Assembly: GCA_035593725.1 (NCBI GenBank)
Contig: DAOSZN010000004.1
Span: 50,438-114,437, forward strand
DNA length: 64,000 nucleotides
DNA from: UBA4971 sp029551185
GTDB taxonomy: Bacteria; Bacillota; SHA-98; UBA4971
Reading direction: 5' to 3'
How positions within the stretch are numbered: the first letter of the stretch is position 1; each line of letters opens with the position of its first letter. Made by a program: the position numbers and the translations under genes. The notes under the pieces are model-generated. The model ran no database searches. It saw only the letters and a list, made by a program, of their open reading frames with translations, and was not told where the DNA came from. Positions 44,121 to 52,805 of the stretch are shown in pieces.

Positions 44121-45296
44121 ATGGCATCAGGGTTGAGGCGGAAAGAATTGGGCGTAACCATCATGAGTCGCGAATACCCACCAGATATTTACGGGGGCGC
44201 CGGGGTTCACGTAGATTATCTCTCCCGATCCCTCGCAAGAATAATGGATGTGGAGGTAAGGTGTTTCGGCAAGGCAAGACCCGGGCCGGAAGGAATAAGT
44301 GTAAAGGCATATGAATCGTGGGATTTGATGGATGAGGCGGAAGATAGGCGTTTAGCTAAGGCCTTGGCGCCTCTGTCAGTTAACTTGGCAATGATGAAAG
44401 ATACGATAACCTCTGATATTGTCCATTGTCATACATGGTATACGTTCATGGCAGGCTTTTACGCGAAGAAACTCTATGGACAACCCCTTGTGACGACGAT
44501 TCACAGCTTGGAACCCTTACGCCCGTGGAAAGAGGAACAGCTTGGAAATGCCTATAGGCTTAGTAGTTGGATGGAGCGGACAGGGGTGGAGGCTTCTGAT
44601 TGTGTAATCGCAGTCTCTTGCGAAATGAAAAAGGACATCTTAAAGTGTTATAACATTGCTGAAGAGAAAGTCCGCATAATACACAACGGGATTGACCTTG
44701 ACGAGTATAAGCGCGTAGAGACTGACACAGCAAGGCGCGAATACGGAATCTGGGAAGACTACATTCTGTTTGTCGGCAGAATGAGCAGGCAGAAAGGCAT
44801 ATTCCACTTACTTGACGCAGTCCGAAGTCTCCCTGAGGATGTGCAGATAGTGCTTTGCGCAGGCGCCCCTGACACGGAAGAGGTTGAGCGTGAGGTTGTC
44901 CGCGAGGCCGCAAAATGGCGAAACGTAAGACTCATAAGGGAAATGGTGCCCAAAGACAAGATTATTGAGCTGTACTCCCATGCGCGGGTCTTCTGCTGCC
45001 CGTCCATATATGAGCCGTTCGGCATTATTAATTTGGAAGCCATGGCGTGTGAGACTCCGGTGGTGGCGTCAGCAGTCGGGGGAATAACTGAAGTTGTGGT
45101 AGACGGCGAAACCGGGTTTTTAGTGGAGCCGGGCCGATCGGATGAACTTGCCCGAGCTCTCGTTAAGCTCCTTCGCGACGAGGAATTAGCGCGAACTATG
45201 GGAAAGGCAGGAAGACAGAGAGTTGAGCTCTTCTTTAGCTGGGATTCCATTGCCAGGCAGACTGCCCGACTTTATGAGGAACTTGTCAATCCTTGA
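44121..45296 (+). CDS. glgM: GlgM/GlgA-type GT4 glycosyltransferase (maltose-1-phosphate or glycogen synthase)
   Basis: 391 residues with a GT-B fold of family GT4. The N-terminus (MSREYPPDIYGGAGVHVDYL) and the core (VHCHTWYT, FVGRMSRQKGIFHLL, PSIYEPFGIINLEAMACETP) match the actinobacterial-type glycogen synthase group, several members of which join ADP-glucose and glucose-1-phosphate to give maltose-1-phosphate. The adjacent maltokinase supports that activity; simple alpha-glucan elongation is the alternative. ATG behind GGAGAG, 3 bases after mak. Confidence 0.85.
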   Translation: MASGLRRKELGVTIMSREYPPDIYGGAGVHVDYLSRSLARIMDVEVRCFGKARPGPEGISVKAYESWDLMDEAEDRRLAKALAPLSVNLAMMKDTITSDIVHCHTWYTFMAGFYAKKLYGQPLVTTIHSLEPLRPWKEEQLGNAYRLSSWMERTGVEASDCVIAVSCEMKKDILKCYNIAEEKVRIIHNGIDLDEYKRVETDTARREYGIWEDYILFVGRMSRQKGIFHLLDAVRSLPEDVQIVLCAGAPDTEEVEREVVREAAKWRNVRLIREMVPKDKIIELYSHARVFCCPSIYEPFGIINLEAMACETPVVASAVGGITEVVVDGETGFLVEPGRSDELARALVKLLRDEELARTMGKAGRQRVELFFSWDSIARQTARLYEELVNP

Positions 45297-45306
45297 GTTG
45301 CAAATT

Positions 45307-45660
45307 CTATTCTTCATCGTTATGATCTCCACTGACTTGGTACCCTGAGGATACCACTGTTTCTGCGATCTTTGTGATGAGTTCGACCTGTTCCGGTGTG
45401 GCTAAGGCGATAAGGGCCATAAGGTCGTCGATATGGTAATTGGACTTATCAGGCGCAAGCAGAAGAAACCCCGGATCTACTCCCAGGGCTTCTGCCAGCG
45501 CGTGAATTGCGTTTATTGACGGGGTGCGTTGACCTCTTTCCACCTGACCGATGTAATTAGGGTTTAGTCCTGCGAGCTCTCCTAATTGCTCCTGGGTTAG
45601 GCGTTTATGTTGTCTTAATATCCTAATTCGCTCACCTGCAGATGCAAAGGTTGCGCCCAC
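45307..45660 (-). CDS. XRE-family transcriptional regulator
   Basis: 117 residues with an N-terminal helix-turn-helix of the Cro/CI type: ERIRILRQHKRLTQEQLGEL, then GLNPNYIGQVERGQRTPSINAIHALAEAL. The C-terminal 45 residues are helical (DLMALIALATPEQVELITKI) and probably dimerise. GTG at 45660 is chosen because AAGAGGTGG lies just upstream; the frame continues to 45735. It is convergent with glgM (10 bases between stops). Regulatory targets are not evident. Confidence 0.85.
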   Translation of the reverse strand: MGATFASAGERIRILRQHKRLTQEQLGELAGLNPNYIGQVERGQRTPSINAIHALAEALGVDPGFLLLAPDKSNYHIDDLMALIALATPEQVELITKIAETVVSSGYQVSGDHNDEE

Positions 45661-45910
45661 AGTTACCACCTCTTCATAAATCTTACAAGCCGGCAACTTG
45701 TAAGTGAATAAGCACACAGCATGTAATGTCAGCACAAATATTAACTACAAGCTCACTAAGCCGGCTGTGTATCTCCGTGCAATGAGCTTTCTGAGACAGA
45801 CTCTAAACGAAATAAAGAAATGCGTAACCTTTCCTGCTAATTGGAAGAGGAAAATGATGAACAGAGTCGAAACAGGATTTAGCAGCTAGCGAAGGTCTGG
45901 AGGTACATCT

Positions 45911-47752
45911 TTGCAATTCGCGATTTCTAAGACCGGAACTCATGTTTTTCTTGTCATTCTTCATGTCATTTTCTTCTCTGTGTGCCCATGGGCAGTCCGG
46001 GCAAGCGCATCAGGAGGAGAAGATATGATTTTGAAGCTTTCTCCGTGCGTCGCTCTGACTTCAGAGGCAGATGCAACCGGGCCCGGCGTAACCGAACATG
46101 TTACCTTGCTCCAAGTTGAGGCGTCAGAGAAGGACGGGCGCACTACAGTGGAAATCTCATTCAGCGGTAATGCCTCCTCCTATAAGTCATTTACTCTCCA
46201 AGACCCGTTGAGGCTGGTGCTGGACATAGAAGGCGCTATTCTTCTCGGTCGGCCTGATCCGATACCTGTTAATGACGGTATAATTGAAAGGGTAAGAGTA
46301 GGGCAGTTTAATCCCTCGGTAGTGAGGGTGGTTTTTGACCTATCCAGGTCTACGTCGTATACTGTAGTTCAAACGGAAGACAGGCCTGACGTTATCCGGG
46401 TTTCGTTCCCCAAGCGCGTGACAGGTGTGGAATTCTTTGACAGGGACGGGCGCGGGGAAGCCGTTATCTCAGGAACAGGTGCTTTGGAATATGAGACTTC
46501 AAGCCTTACCTGCCCTCATAGGATTGTTGTGGACTTGCCTGGGACTGTGTTGGTGGAAGACGCCATAAGTATGCCGGTTTCTCACCCTCAGGTAACTCAG
46601 GTTAGAGCAAGTCAGTTTACGTCTGATACAGTCCGAGTCGTACTGGACCTTGTAAAAGCGACGACTTACTCGGTCTTTACATCATCGGACAGGCCCGGGG
46701 AAGTAATTGTTGATTTGGGCTATCGAATTCTTGGGGTTGACTTCACGTCAAGTGAAAAGTCAACGATAGTCAATGTGATTTCCTCCGGTAACGCTGAAGT
46801 CAAATCCATGGTGCTAACCGCCCCTAACAGGATTGTCATGGACTTTGAGAATTCGACTTTGGATACGGCGGAAATAGTCATTCCTGTTGGGGACAGTGTT
46901 GTAGAGAGGATTCGCTTGGCGCAGCATAGGCCTATGACTGTCCGTGTGGTGCTGGATCTCAACTATTACATAGGGCATTCTGCACAAAGTGAAGAAAGCC
47001 GGAGAGGCGCGGAAGTCGAAGTTTTTAAGTCGCCCATGTGGAACAAAACTATAGTCATAGACCCCGGCCACGGCGGGACAGATCCGGGGGCTATTGGTTC
47101 AACAGGACTTCAGGAGAAGGCTGTGGTCCTTGATATTTCAAAAAGAGTCGCGACTCAGCTTCAGGCAATGGGGGCTGAGGTTATTCTGACGCGTTCGGAT
47201 GATATCACGGTCAGCCTGCCTGAGCGTGTGAAAATTACGTCAAATGCGCGTGCTGACGCGTTTATCAGTATACACGCCAATGCTTCCAGAAGCGGTGGCC
47301 CTACAGGCACTGAGACTCTATTTGCCGACACAGTGCCTATGAGCAAAGTGCTGGCCGAACACATTCAGACTGCACTTGTAAGTCAAATCAGACAATTTGA
47401 CCGAGGGGCGCGCGAGAGGAATGACCTCATGGTGATTCGGGAGGTTAAGTGTCCTGCGTGTCTTGTGGAAGTGGTCTTCATGTCCAATCTCGCGGAGGAA
47501 TTGCTCCTTCTTGATCCTGCTTTCCGTGAGAAGGCTGCCAGAGGCATCGTAAACGGAACGGTGTCTTACTTCCAGTGGCGCAAAGATCGACAGAAAGAAG
47601 CTTCCGCGCCACCTGAGAAGCAAGCTCAGCCGGAAAAGGAGTTTCAACGGGAGCATCAGTCCCTGCCTGGCAGCATGTTGCAACAAGAGGACCGGTCCAA
47701 GGACAGGGCCATTCAGGCAGCCGCTCGAACGCAGCTTGTAGAGGCAAATTAG
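45911..47752 (+). CDS. N-acetylmuramoyl-L-alanine amidase with three AMIN domains
   Basis: 613 residues. A signal segment (THVFLVILHVIFFSVCPWAVRA) is followed by three AMIN repeats of about 100 residues (each with ...RLVLDIEG/RIVVDLPG/RIVMDFEN and ...VRVVFDL/VRVVLDL), then an Amidase_3 domain from about residue 378: VIDPGHGGTDPGA, an ERVKITSNARADAFISIHAN block, and a late catalytic glutamate in CLVEVVFMSN. It cleaves the amide bond between MurNAc and L-alanine in the wall; AMIN domains usually target it to peptidoglycan or the septum. The C-terminal 50 residues are Q/E/K-rich. TTG start behind TGGAGGT. Confidence 0.9.
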   Translation: MQFAISKTGTHVFLVILHVIFFSVCPWAVRASASGGEDMILKLSPCVALTSEADATGPGVTEHVTLLQVEASEKDGRTTVEISFSGNASSYKSFTLQDPLRLVLDIEGAILLGRPDPIPVNDGIIERVRVGQFNPSVVRVVFDLSRSTSYTVVQTEDRPDVIRVSFPKRVTGVEFFDRDGRGEAVISGTGALEYETSSLTCPHRIVVDLPGTVLVEDAISMPVSHPQVTQVRASQFTSDTVRVVLDLVKATTYSVFTSSDRPGEVIVDLGYRILGVDFTSSEKSTIVNVISSGNAEVKSMVLTAPNRIVMDFENSTLDTAEIVIPVGDSVVERIRLAQHRPMTVRVVLDLNYYIGHSAQSEESRRGAEVEVFKSPMWNKTIVIDPGHGGTDPGAIGSTGLQEKAVVLDISKRVATQLQAMGAEVILTRSDDITVSLPERVKITSNARADAFISIHANASRSGGPTGTETLFADTVPMSKVLAEHIQTALVSQIRQFDRGARERNDLMVIREVKCPACLVEVVFMSNLAEELLLLDPAFREKAARGIVNGTVSYFQWRKDRQKEASAPPEKQAQPEKEFQREHQSLPGSMLQQEDRSKDRAIQAAARTQLVEAN

Positions 47753-47863
47753 GAATTAGCGATAATGCAGCCTGCTCTGAAAAAGATGCGCTGTTTTTTG
47801 TACTATGGACTGAGGTATGACATATAATAACCATCGTAGCATCAGTTGCCGGAGGTGAAGCTC

Positions 47864-48700
47864 TTGAATTCACGACCCATCGGTGTTTATGACTCAGGAG
47901 TAGGAGGACTTACCGTTGTTCGGGAAATATCCGGAAAATTGCCTTGGGAGCGTGTTGTCTATTTTGGAGACACTGCCAGGGTTCCATATGGAGAGAAAAC
48001 AGCCGGAGAACTTCTTAGGTTTTCGCGTGAGATTATCACGTTTTTGATAGACCAAGGTTCCAAGTTTATTATTGCCGGATGTAATACTACGTCATCGCAA
48101 GTGCTCGACGATGTAAAGTCAGAGTTTGATATTCCCATTATAGGAGTTTTACGTCCAGGGGCGTACGCTGCGTCAAGGGCTACGAAGACCGGGAGAATCG
48201 GTGTTATCGCAACAGTTGGGACAACCCGGAGCGGCGCCTATGAGAAGACAATAAGGGAGTATTTGCCTGAGGGACAAGTTTTTAGCGCAGCCTGTCCTGA
48301 GCTTGTCCCGCTCATTGAAAAAGGTGACCTCAGCTCTCAGGAGACCGTCCGCCTGCTTCACGATTATCTTGACCCCTTGATGGAGGAGGATATTGATGTT
48401 CTCGTTTTAGGGTGCACTCACTATCCTTACCTTATTGATCATATTAGGCGGATTGTCGGGCCACACGTGGAGATTGTGGATCCTGCGAAAGAGACGGTCA
48501 CAGTGACGGCTGCAGCGCTTCATGAGTTGGGTCTCCAAAGCCATGAGAAGACAGGACCGCATGCATTCATTGTAAGCGGCGATCCTCTCCGGTTTGCTGC
48601 TGTAGGAAGGAAGCTGCTAGGCGATAACCTGACCCCCGTCAGGCAGGTCAACCTGTCTCTTGAAAGCAGAGAGCTGTCTTGTTATAACCAGGCTACCTGA
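47864..48700 (+). CDS. murI: Glutamate racemase
   Basis: 278 residues. Converts L-glutamate to D-glutamate for peptidoglycan. The two catalytic cysteines lie in AGCNTTSSQVLDD and LGCTHYPYLI, and the N-terminal motif IGVYDSGVGGLTVVREI is present. TTG at 47864 has GGAGGTGA upstream; a TTG at 47846 is in frame but contains that ribosome site within the coding sequence. Confidence 0.95.
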   Translation: MNSRPIGVYDSGVGGLTVVREISGKLPWERVVYFGDTARVPYGEKTAGELLRFSREIITFLIDQGSKFIIAGCNTTSSQVLDDVKSEFDIPIIGVLRPGAYAASRATKTGRIGVIATVGTTRSGAYEKTIREYLPEGQVFSAACPELVPLIEKGDLSSQETVRLLHDYLDPLMEEDIDVLVLGCTHYPYLIDHIRRIVGPHVEIVDPAKETVTVTAAALHELGLQSHEKTGPHAFIVSGDPLRFAAVGRKLLGDNLTPVRQVNLSLESRELSCYNQAT

Positions 48701-48769
48701 TTAGAGTTCTCGCATGGTTCGGATTGTTGCTGACCGGAGATGATAGGCTGATATAGGAGGCGAATTTTC

Positions 48770-49516
48770 GTGACACGACATGATGGAAGATCTTCAAGGG
48801 AAATGAGACCTGTGAAGATTAGCAGAGGATTCATAAAATACGCGGAAGGCTCGGTCTTGATTGAAGTCGGCGATACCAAGGTGGTATGCACAGCTTCAGT
48901 TGAGGATCGGGTGCCTCAGTTCCTGAAAGGCCATGATAAAGGGTGGATCACTGCCGAATACGGTATGCTTCCACGGGCGACCGGTGAACGAAACCCTCGG
49001 GAAGCGGCAAAGGGCAGGTCAGGACGGACATATGAAATCCAAAGACTGGTGGGACGGGCGCTGAGATCCGTAGTATCCCTTGAGTCGCTCGGCGAACGGA
49101 CTATTTGGATGGATTGCGATGTGATACAAGCTGACGGAGGGACACGGACTTGTGCAATAACCGGAGCTTTTGTAGCCTTGGTGGATGCTGTCAATAACAT
49201 GTTTCCTTCGGAAAACTCAATGAACCGCAAGCCTTTTCCTGTTACCGACTTTATTGCTGCGACCAGTGTGGGTATAGTTGACGGCAAGGTGATCTTGGAC
49301 TTGGCCTTTGAAGAAGATTCACGGGCAAGTGTGGATATGAATGTAGTTATGACCGGAGGCGGACGGCTTGTTGAGGTCCAAGGTACTGCTGAAGGGAATC
49401 CCTTTACAAAGGCGGAGTTGGATGAGATGCTTCAGATCGCCGGGGACGGTATCGGAAGCCTCATTGATGTGCAAAAAGAGGTTTTGGGCGATCTTGCCCG
49501 GAGAGTGGGAAGCTAA
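48770..49516 (+). CDS. rph: Ribonuclease PH
   Basis: 248 residues. A phosphate-dependent 3' exonuclease that trims tRNA ends. Conserved stretches include VEDRVPQFLKG, YGMLPRATGERNPREAAKG, IQRLVGRALRSVV and QADGGTRTCAITGA. GTG start behind AGGAGGCG. The rdgB gene begins on the base after its stop, a common rph-rdgB pairing. Confidence 0.96.
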   Translation: MTRHDGRSSREMRPVKISRGFIKYAEGSVLIEVGDTKVVCTASVEDRVPQFLKGHDKGWITAEYGMLPRATGERNPREAAKGRSGRTYEIQRLVGRALRSVVSLESLGERTIWMDCDVIQADGGTRTCAITGAFVALVDAVNNMFPSENSMNRKPFPVTDFIAATSVGIVDGKVILDLAFEEDSRASVDMNVVMTGGGRLVEVQGTAEGNPFTKAELDEMLQIAGDGIGSLIDVQKEVLGDLARRVGS

Positions 49517-50137
49517 ATGAGGCGCCTGGTTCTGGCGACGAAAAACCCGGGAAAAGTTGTAGAAATCGAGGATATTCTGAGGAGCCTTCCTATAGAAATT
49601 GTGGCGATTTCCGCGTACAAGGATATTCCCGAGATAGAGGAGAACGGTGAGACTTTTGAGGACAACGCGGCCCATAAGGCGTTAGCGACTGCAAAGGCTA
49701 CGGGAGAGGTGGCGCTTGCAGATGACAGCGGGCTTGAAGTTGATGCACTCCGCGGGGCGCCAGGCGTTCGTTCTGCAAGATTTGCAGGGGAAGATCTCCC
49801 TCGCGGAAGAGAGCGGGACAGGGCTAACTATGAAAAGCTTCTGTCCTTGCTTAAAGACGTAGAAGATGCTGAACGGACCGCAAGGTTTAGGTGTGTTGTG
49901 GCTATCGCGGACCCTTACGGGAAAGTCAGGATGTCAGAAGGGGTGTGCGAAGGCAAGATAGCTTTTACGCCATGCGGGTGCGGCGGATTTGGATATGACC
50001 CGATTTTCATACCCCATGGACATACCCGAAGTTTTGCTGCGATGCCTCAGGATGTGAAGAATGCCATGAGCCACAGAGCTCGGGCGCTTAAGGCAGCTCT
50101 GCCTCTTATTGCAGAGTTTTTTCAGCTGCTGCGTTAG
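49517..50137 (+). CDS. rdgB: XTP/dITP diphosphatase (RdgB/HAM1 family)
   Basis: 206 residues. Hydrolyses non-canonical purine triphosphates such as dITP and XTP to prevent their incorporation. Motifs: LATKNPGKVVEI at the N-terminus, GETFEDNAAHKA, LADDSGLEVDALRGAPGVRS, and the C-terminal GCGGFGYDPIF with SHRARALKA. Start ATG directly abuts the rph stop. Confidence 0.96.
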   Translation: MRRLVLATKNPGKVVEIEDILRSLPIEIVAISAYKDIPEIEENGETFEDNAAHKALATAKATGEVALADDSGLEVDALRGAPGVRSARFAGEDLPRGRERDRANYEKLLSLLKDVEDAERTARFRCVVAIADPYGKVRMSEGVCEGKIAFTPCGCGGFGYDPIFIPHGHTRSFAAMPQDVKNAMSHRARALKAALPLIAEFFQLLR

Positions 50138-50251
50138 AGAAAATCCTTTGCTTCACGATCGCGTGAATTTCTGCGTCAATCAAGATATTAGGGGCTGACA
50201 TTTAGCAACTAACGACAGCCGCAAAGGCGCAATTGAACACTGCTAGAGAGT

Positions 50252-50280
50252 TTGACACAGAGCCCGGCTTCGCGTATACT
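50252..50280 (+). promoter_or_regulatory. Promoter of tRNA-Pro
   Basis: TTGACA (50252-50257), 17 bases, TATACT (50275-50280), placing transcription start about 15 bases before the mature tRNA. Confidence 0.75.
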
Positions 50281-50301
50281 ATCGTTATCAACTATAGAAT
50301 T

Positions 50302-50379
<78 letters not shown>

Positions 50380-50729
50380 TTAGCCTACCAATCCGGTCCC
50401 AATGTTTCCCTTATTGATTCATATACCCAATTGATTCACGTGCCCGGTTAAATACGGACCTCCTTTGGCCGCTGACTAACCATGGGATTTCCATGCTATG
50501 CCAATCATCAGAAGCTCTCACGCATTTCAGTGCAGCGGATGCTCAAAGATTCCGGAGTATTTCCATTCATTTTTGTGTTTTCCATAGAGCCGGTGGCATT
50601 ATATCTTAATTCTTCGTGTCCTTAACTTATCAATTCAGGCAAATGGTTGAACAAACCTATAGAGGGAAAAGATGGCTTTTGGAGAATAAGTATTGTAGGT
50701 TTTCTAGAATTTCCTTAGGAGGGTCGTAT
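50380..50729 (+). other. Intergenic region between tRNA-Pro and the nucleotidase gene
   Basis: No gene, repeat or clear promoter is recognised. A weakly coding-looking stretch from 50616 is in frame with the nucleotidase but lies upstream of its ribosome site. Confidence 0.4.
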
Positions 50730-52265
50730 ATGTTAAGGATGTCAAGGAAGAAGGGTTTTCGTTTACCTGTTCTTGTGGTTGCATTGGTCATTGTTTGTGC
50801 TGCATATGTAGGTGTAGCAGCTGCTGCTGAGAACGGTGTTGTCATTCTCTATATGAATGATGTCCATGGCAGACTGGAATCTTTCAAACCACAGGGTGCA
50901 GATGCGCCTCTCGGTGGATTAATCAAATTAGCGACGCTCGTAGAAGACATCCTCAGCGAAAAGGCAGGCAATGTGATTATTCTGGATGCCGGGGATTCAC
51001 TGCATGGAACTAATCTTGTTAACTTGTTCGAAGGCAAACCCATGATTGAAGCCGGAGAAGTGATTGGTGTTGATGCCATGGCAATAGGCAACCATGAATT
51101 TAACTATGGGCAAGCTGCATTGCTCAAGAGGGCTGAAGAGGCAAAGTATGTATTCCTTTCAGCAAATACAATCGAGGCGGATACAAGGCGTGCCCTTTTC
51201 CCCGGCGCAGTAATCCTGCCTGTAGGTGAAAAGAGGGTAGGGGTATTCGGATTGACCACAGTTGATACGCCTACAGTAACACACCCGAAGAACGTTGAAG
51301 GCTTAGAATTCTTAGATCCAATTAAGGTTTCAAGCTGGATGGTTCCGTATCTTCGAGACCAAGAGAAGGTTGACCTTGTTATTGCACTTACTCACATCGG
51401 GTACGATGATGACAGATTGCTTGCAAATAGTGTTTCAGGTATTGATATTATCGTCGGAGGACATAGCCATACAAAACTTGATCAGCCTGAGAAGGTCGGA
51501 GATACAATAATAGTCCAATCAGGTGAGCATGCTCAGTTTTTGGGCTGTCTAGAAGTGGGTTTGGAGGACGGCAAAATTACGGACTACGCAGGGGCTCTCA
51601 TTCCTTGTGCGCCTGAGGTTGTGGATAACAGCGAGGTAGGGGAGATTGGTCGGAGGTACAATAAAGAGCTTGAGGTTAAGCTCGGAGAGGTTATCGGTGA
51701 GGCAGTTGTTGCCCTTGACGGAGAGCGAGCCAATGTCAGAACGAAAGAGACTAATCTCGGGAATCTTGTGGCTGACGTCATGCGTGATGCAGGATCCGCT
51801 GACATTTGTCTGACCAACGGCGGCGGAATTCGAGCTTCCATTAATGCAGGGTCAATTAGTGTGGGAGATGTATTCAACGTCCTGCCGTTTGACAACACCC
51901 TTGTGGTATTGGAGGTAAGCGGGGCTAATATTAAGGCTGCCTTGGAGCGGTCGGTAAGTGAGTATCCACAGCAGTTAGGAGGATTCCTCCAGGTGTCAGG
52001 CCTCTCATTTGAGTTCGATCCTCTAAAAGCACCAGGTGAGCGTGTGGTATCCGTGCTTGTGGACAATAAGCCACTGGATGAGAAGAAGACCTACACAGTC
52101 GCTACCAATGATTTTCTTGCTGCAGGCGGTGACGGGTATGACATGCTAAAAGACGCTAAAGTCGTTTTTGAATCCGGCGACATGCTGCGTGACGTGTTTG
52201 CCGAGCACATTAAGGCGCTGGGCAAAGTGTCTTCCGGCACTGAAGGAAGGATAGTCGCAAAATAA
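50730..52265 (+). CDS. Secreted 5'-nucleotidase/2',3'-cyclic phosphodiesterase family protein
   Basis: 511 residues. A signal peptide (KKGFRLPVLVVALVIVCAAYVGVAAAA) precedes a metallophosphatase domain (LYMNDVHGRLE, ILDAGDSLHGT, IGNHEFNYG, VGGHSHT), then a 5'-nucleotidase C-terminal domain (NLVADVMRDAG, LTNGGGIRASINAG, FLAAGGDGYDML) from about residue 320. It would release phosphate from extracellular nucleotides. ATG at 50730 has TTAGGAGGG upstream; earlier in-frame codons from 50616 precede the signal peptide and are not used. Confidence 0.92.
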   Translation: MLRMSRKKGFRLPVLVVALVIVCAAYVGVAAAAENGVVILYMNDVHGRLESFKPQGADAPLGGLIKLATLVEDILSEKAGNVIILDAGDSLHGTNLVNLFEGKPMIEAGEVIGVDAMAIGNHEFNYGQAALLKRAEEAKYVFLSANTIEADTRRALFPGAVILPVGEKRVGVFGLTTVDTPTVTHPKNVEGLEFLDPIKVSSWMVPYLRDQEKVDLVIALTHIGYDDDRLLANSVSGIDIIVGGHSHTKLDQPEKVGDTIIVQSGEHAQFLGCLEVGLEDGKITDYAGALIPCAPEVVDNSEVGEIGRRYNKELEVKLGEVIGEAVVALDGERANVRTKETNLGNLVADVMRDAGSADICLTNGGGIRASINAGSISVGDVFNVLPFDNTLVVLEVSGANIKAALERSVSEYPQQLGGFLQVSGLSFEFDPLKAPGERVVSVLVDNKPLDEKKTYTVATNDFLAAGGDGYDMLKDAKVVFESGDMLRDVFAEHIKALGKVSSGTEGRIVAK

Positions 52266-52805
52266 GCTGAGGTATAGCTCTATGTGTCAAAGTGACGCAG
52301 GCAGGCCGGCAATTGCAATGATGAGGACATTCTCAGATTAGCCACATTAGGAGGATGCCTGGGAAAAGTCAGGTTTAAGCAGGGTAATCGCAAGATAGAT
52401 ACAACATCCGCCCGGGCCGGACAGGGCTTTCTGCCAGGCCTTGTCAGGCCCGGGTATGATATGCAGCCAGGCGATATGCATATGGCGTATGGAATGCTCT
52501 GACAAAACCATGCCCTTGTACTTTCCATGTAATAGTAGGATTCGCCGGTATGGGCTATGTTATTTGTACAATTTGTCAAGTTATCCCTTGACATACATAT
52601 TATAGGGTGAAATAATATTTTTAATATAACTATAACGTTATAGTATATCAGCTTAACCGTGTTGGTTAGTTGGGTAAGATTCCTGCCATCAGCGGCCAAG
52701 TGAACTTAAGCAGTTTGATATCAGGCATGCGGAAGCAGTGAGAATGTCCTTAGTATATGCTGCTTAAAGGGTAGCCGGCAAATATGTAAGGGGGTAGAGC
52801 CAAAC
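52266..52805 (+). other. Intergenic regulatory region before the GH57 gene
   Basis: 540 bases without a gene. A GC-rich imperfect hairpin (CCCGGGCC near 52411, GGCCCGGG near 52447) lies after the nucleotidase gene. Downstream, TTGACA (52589-52594) with AATAAT 17 bases later is a probable promoter and the perfect palindrome at 52630-52643 a probable operator. Confidence 0.5.
52630..52643. promoter_or_regulatory. Palindromic operator candidate, LacI-like
   Basis: CTATAACGTTATAG is a perfect 14-base palindrome with a central CG, embedded in AT-rich flanks. It sits just downstream of the promoter of the alpha-glucan locus, the usual place and form of a LacI-family (MalR-like) operator. No LacI gene is in the window. 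Confidence 0.5.
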
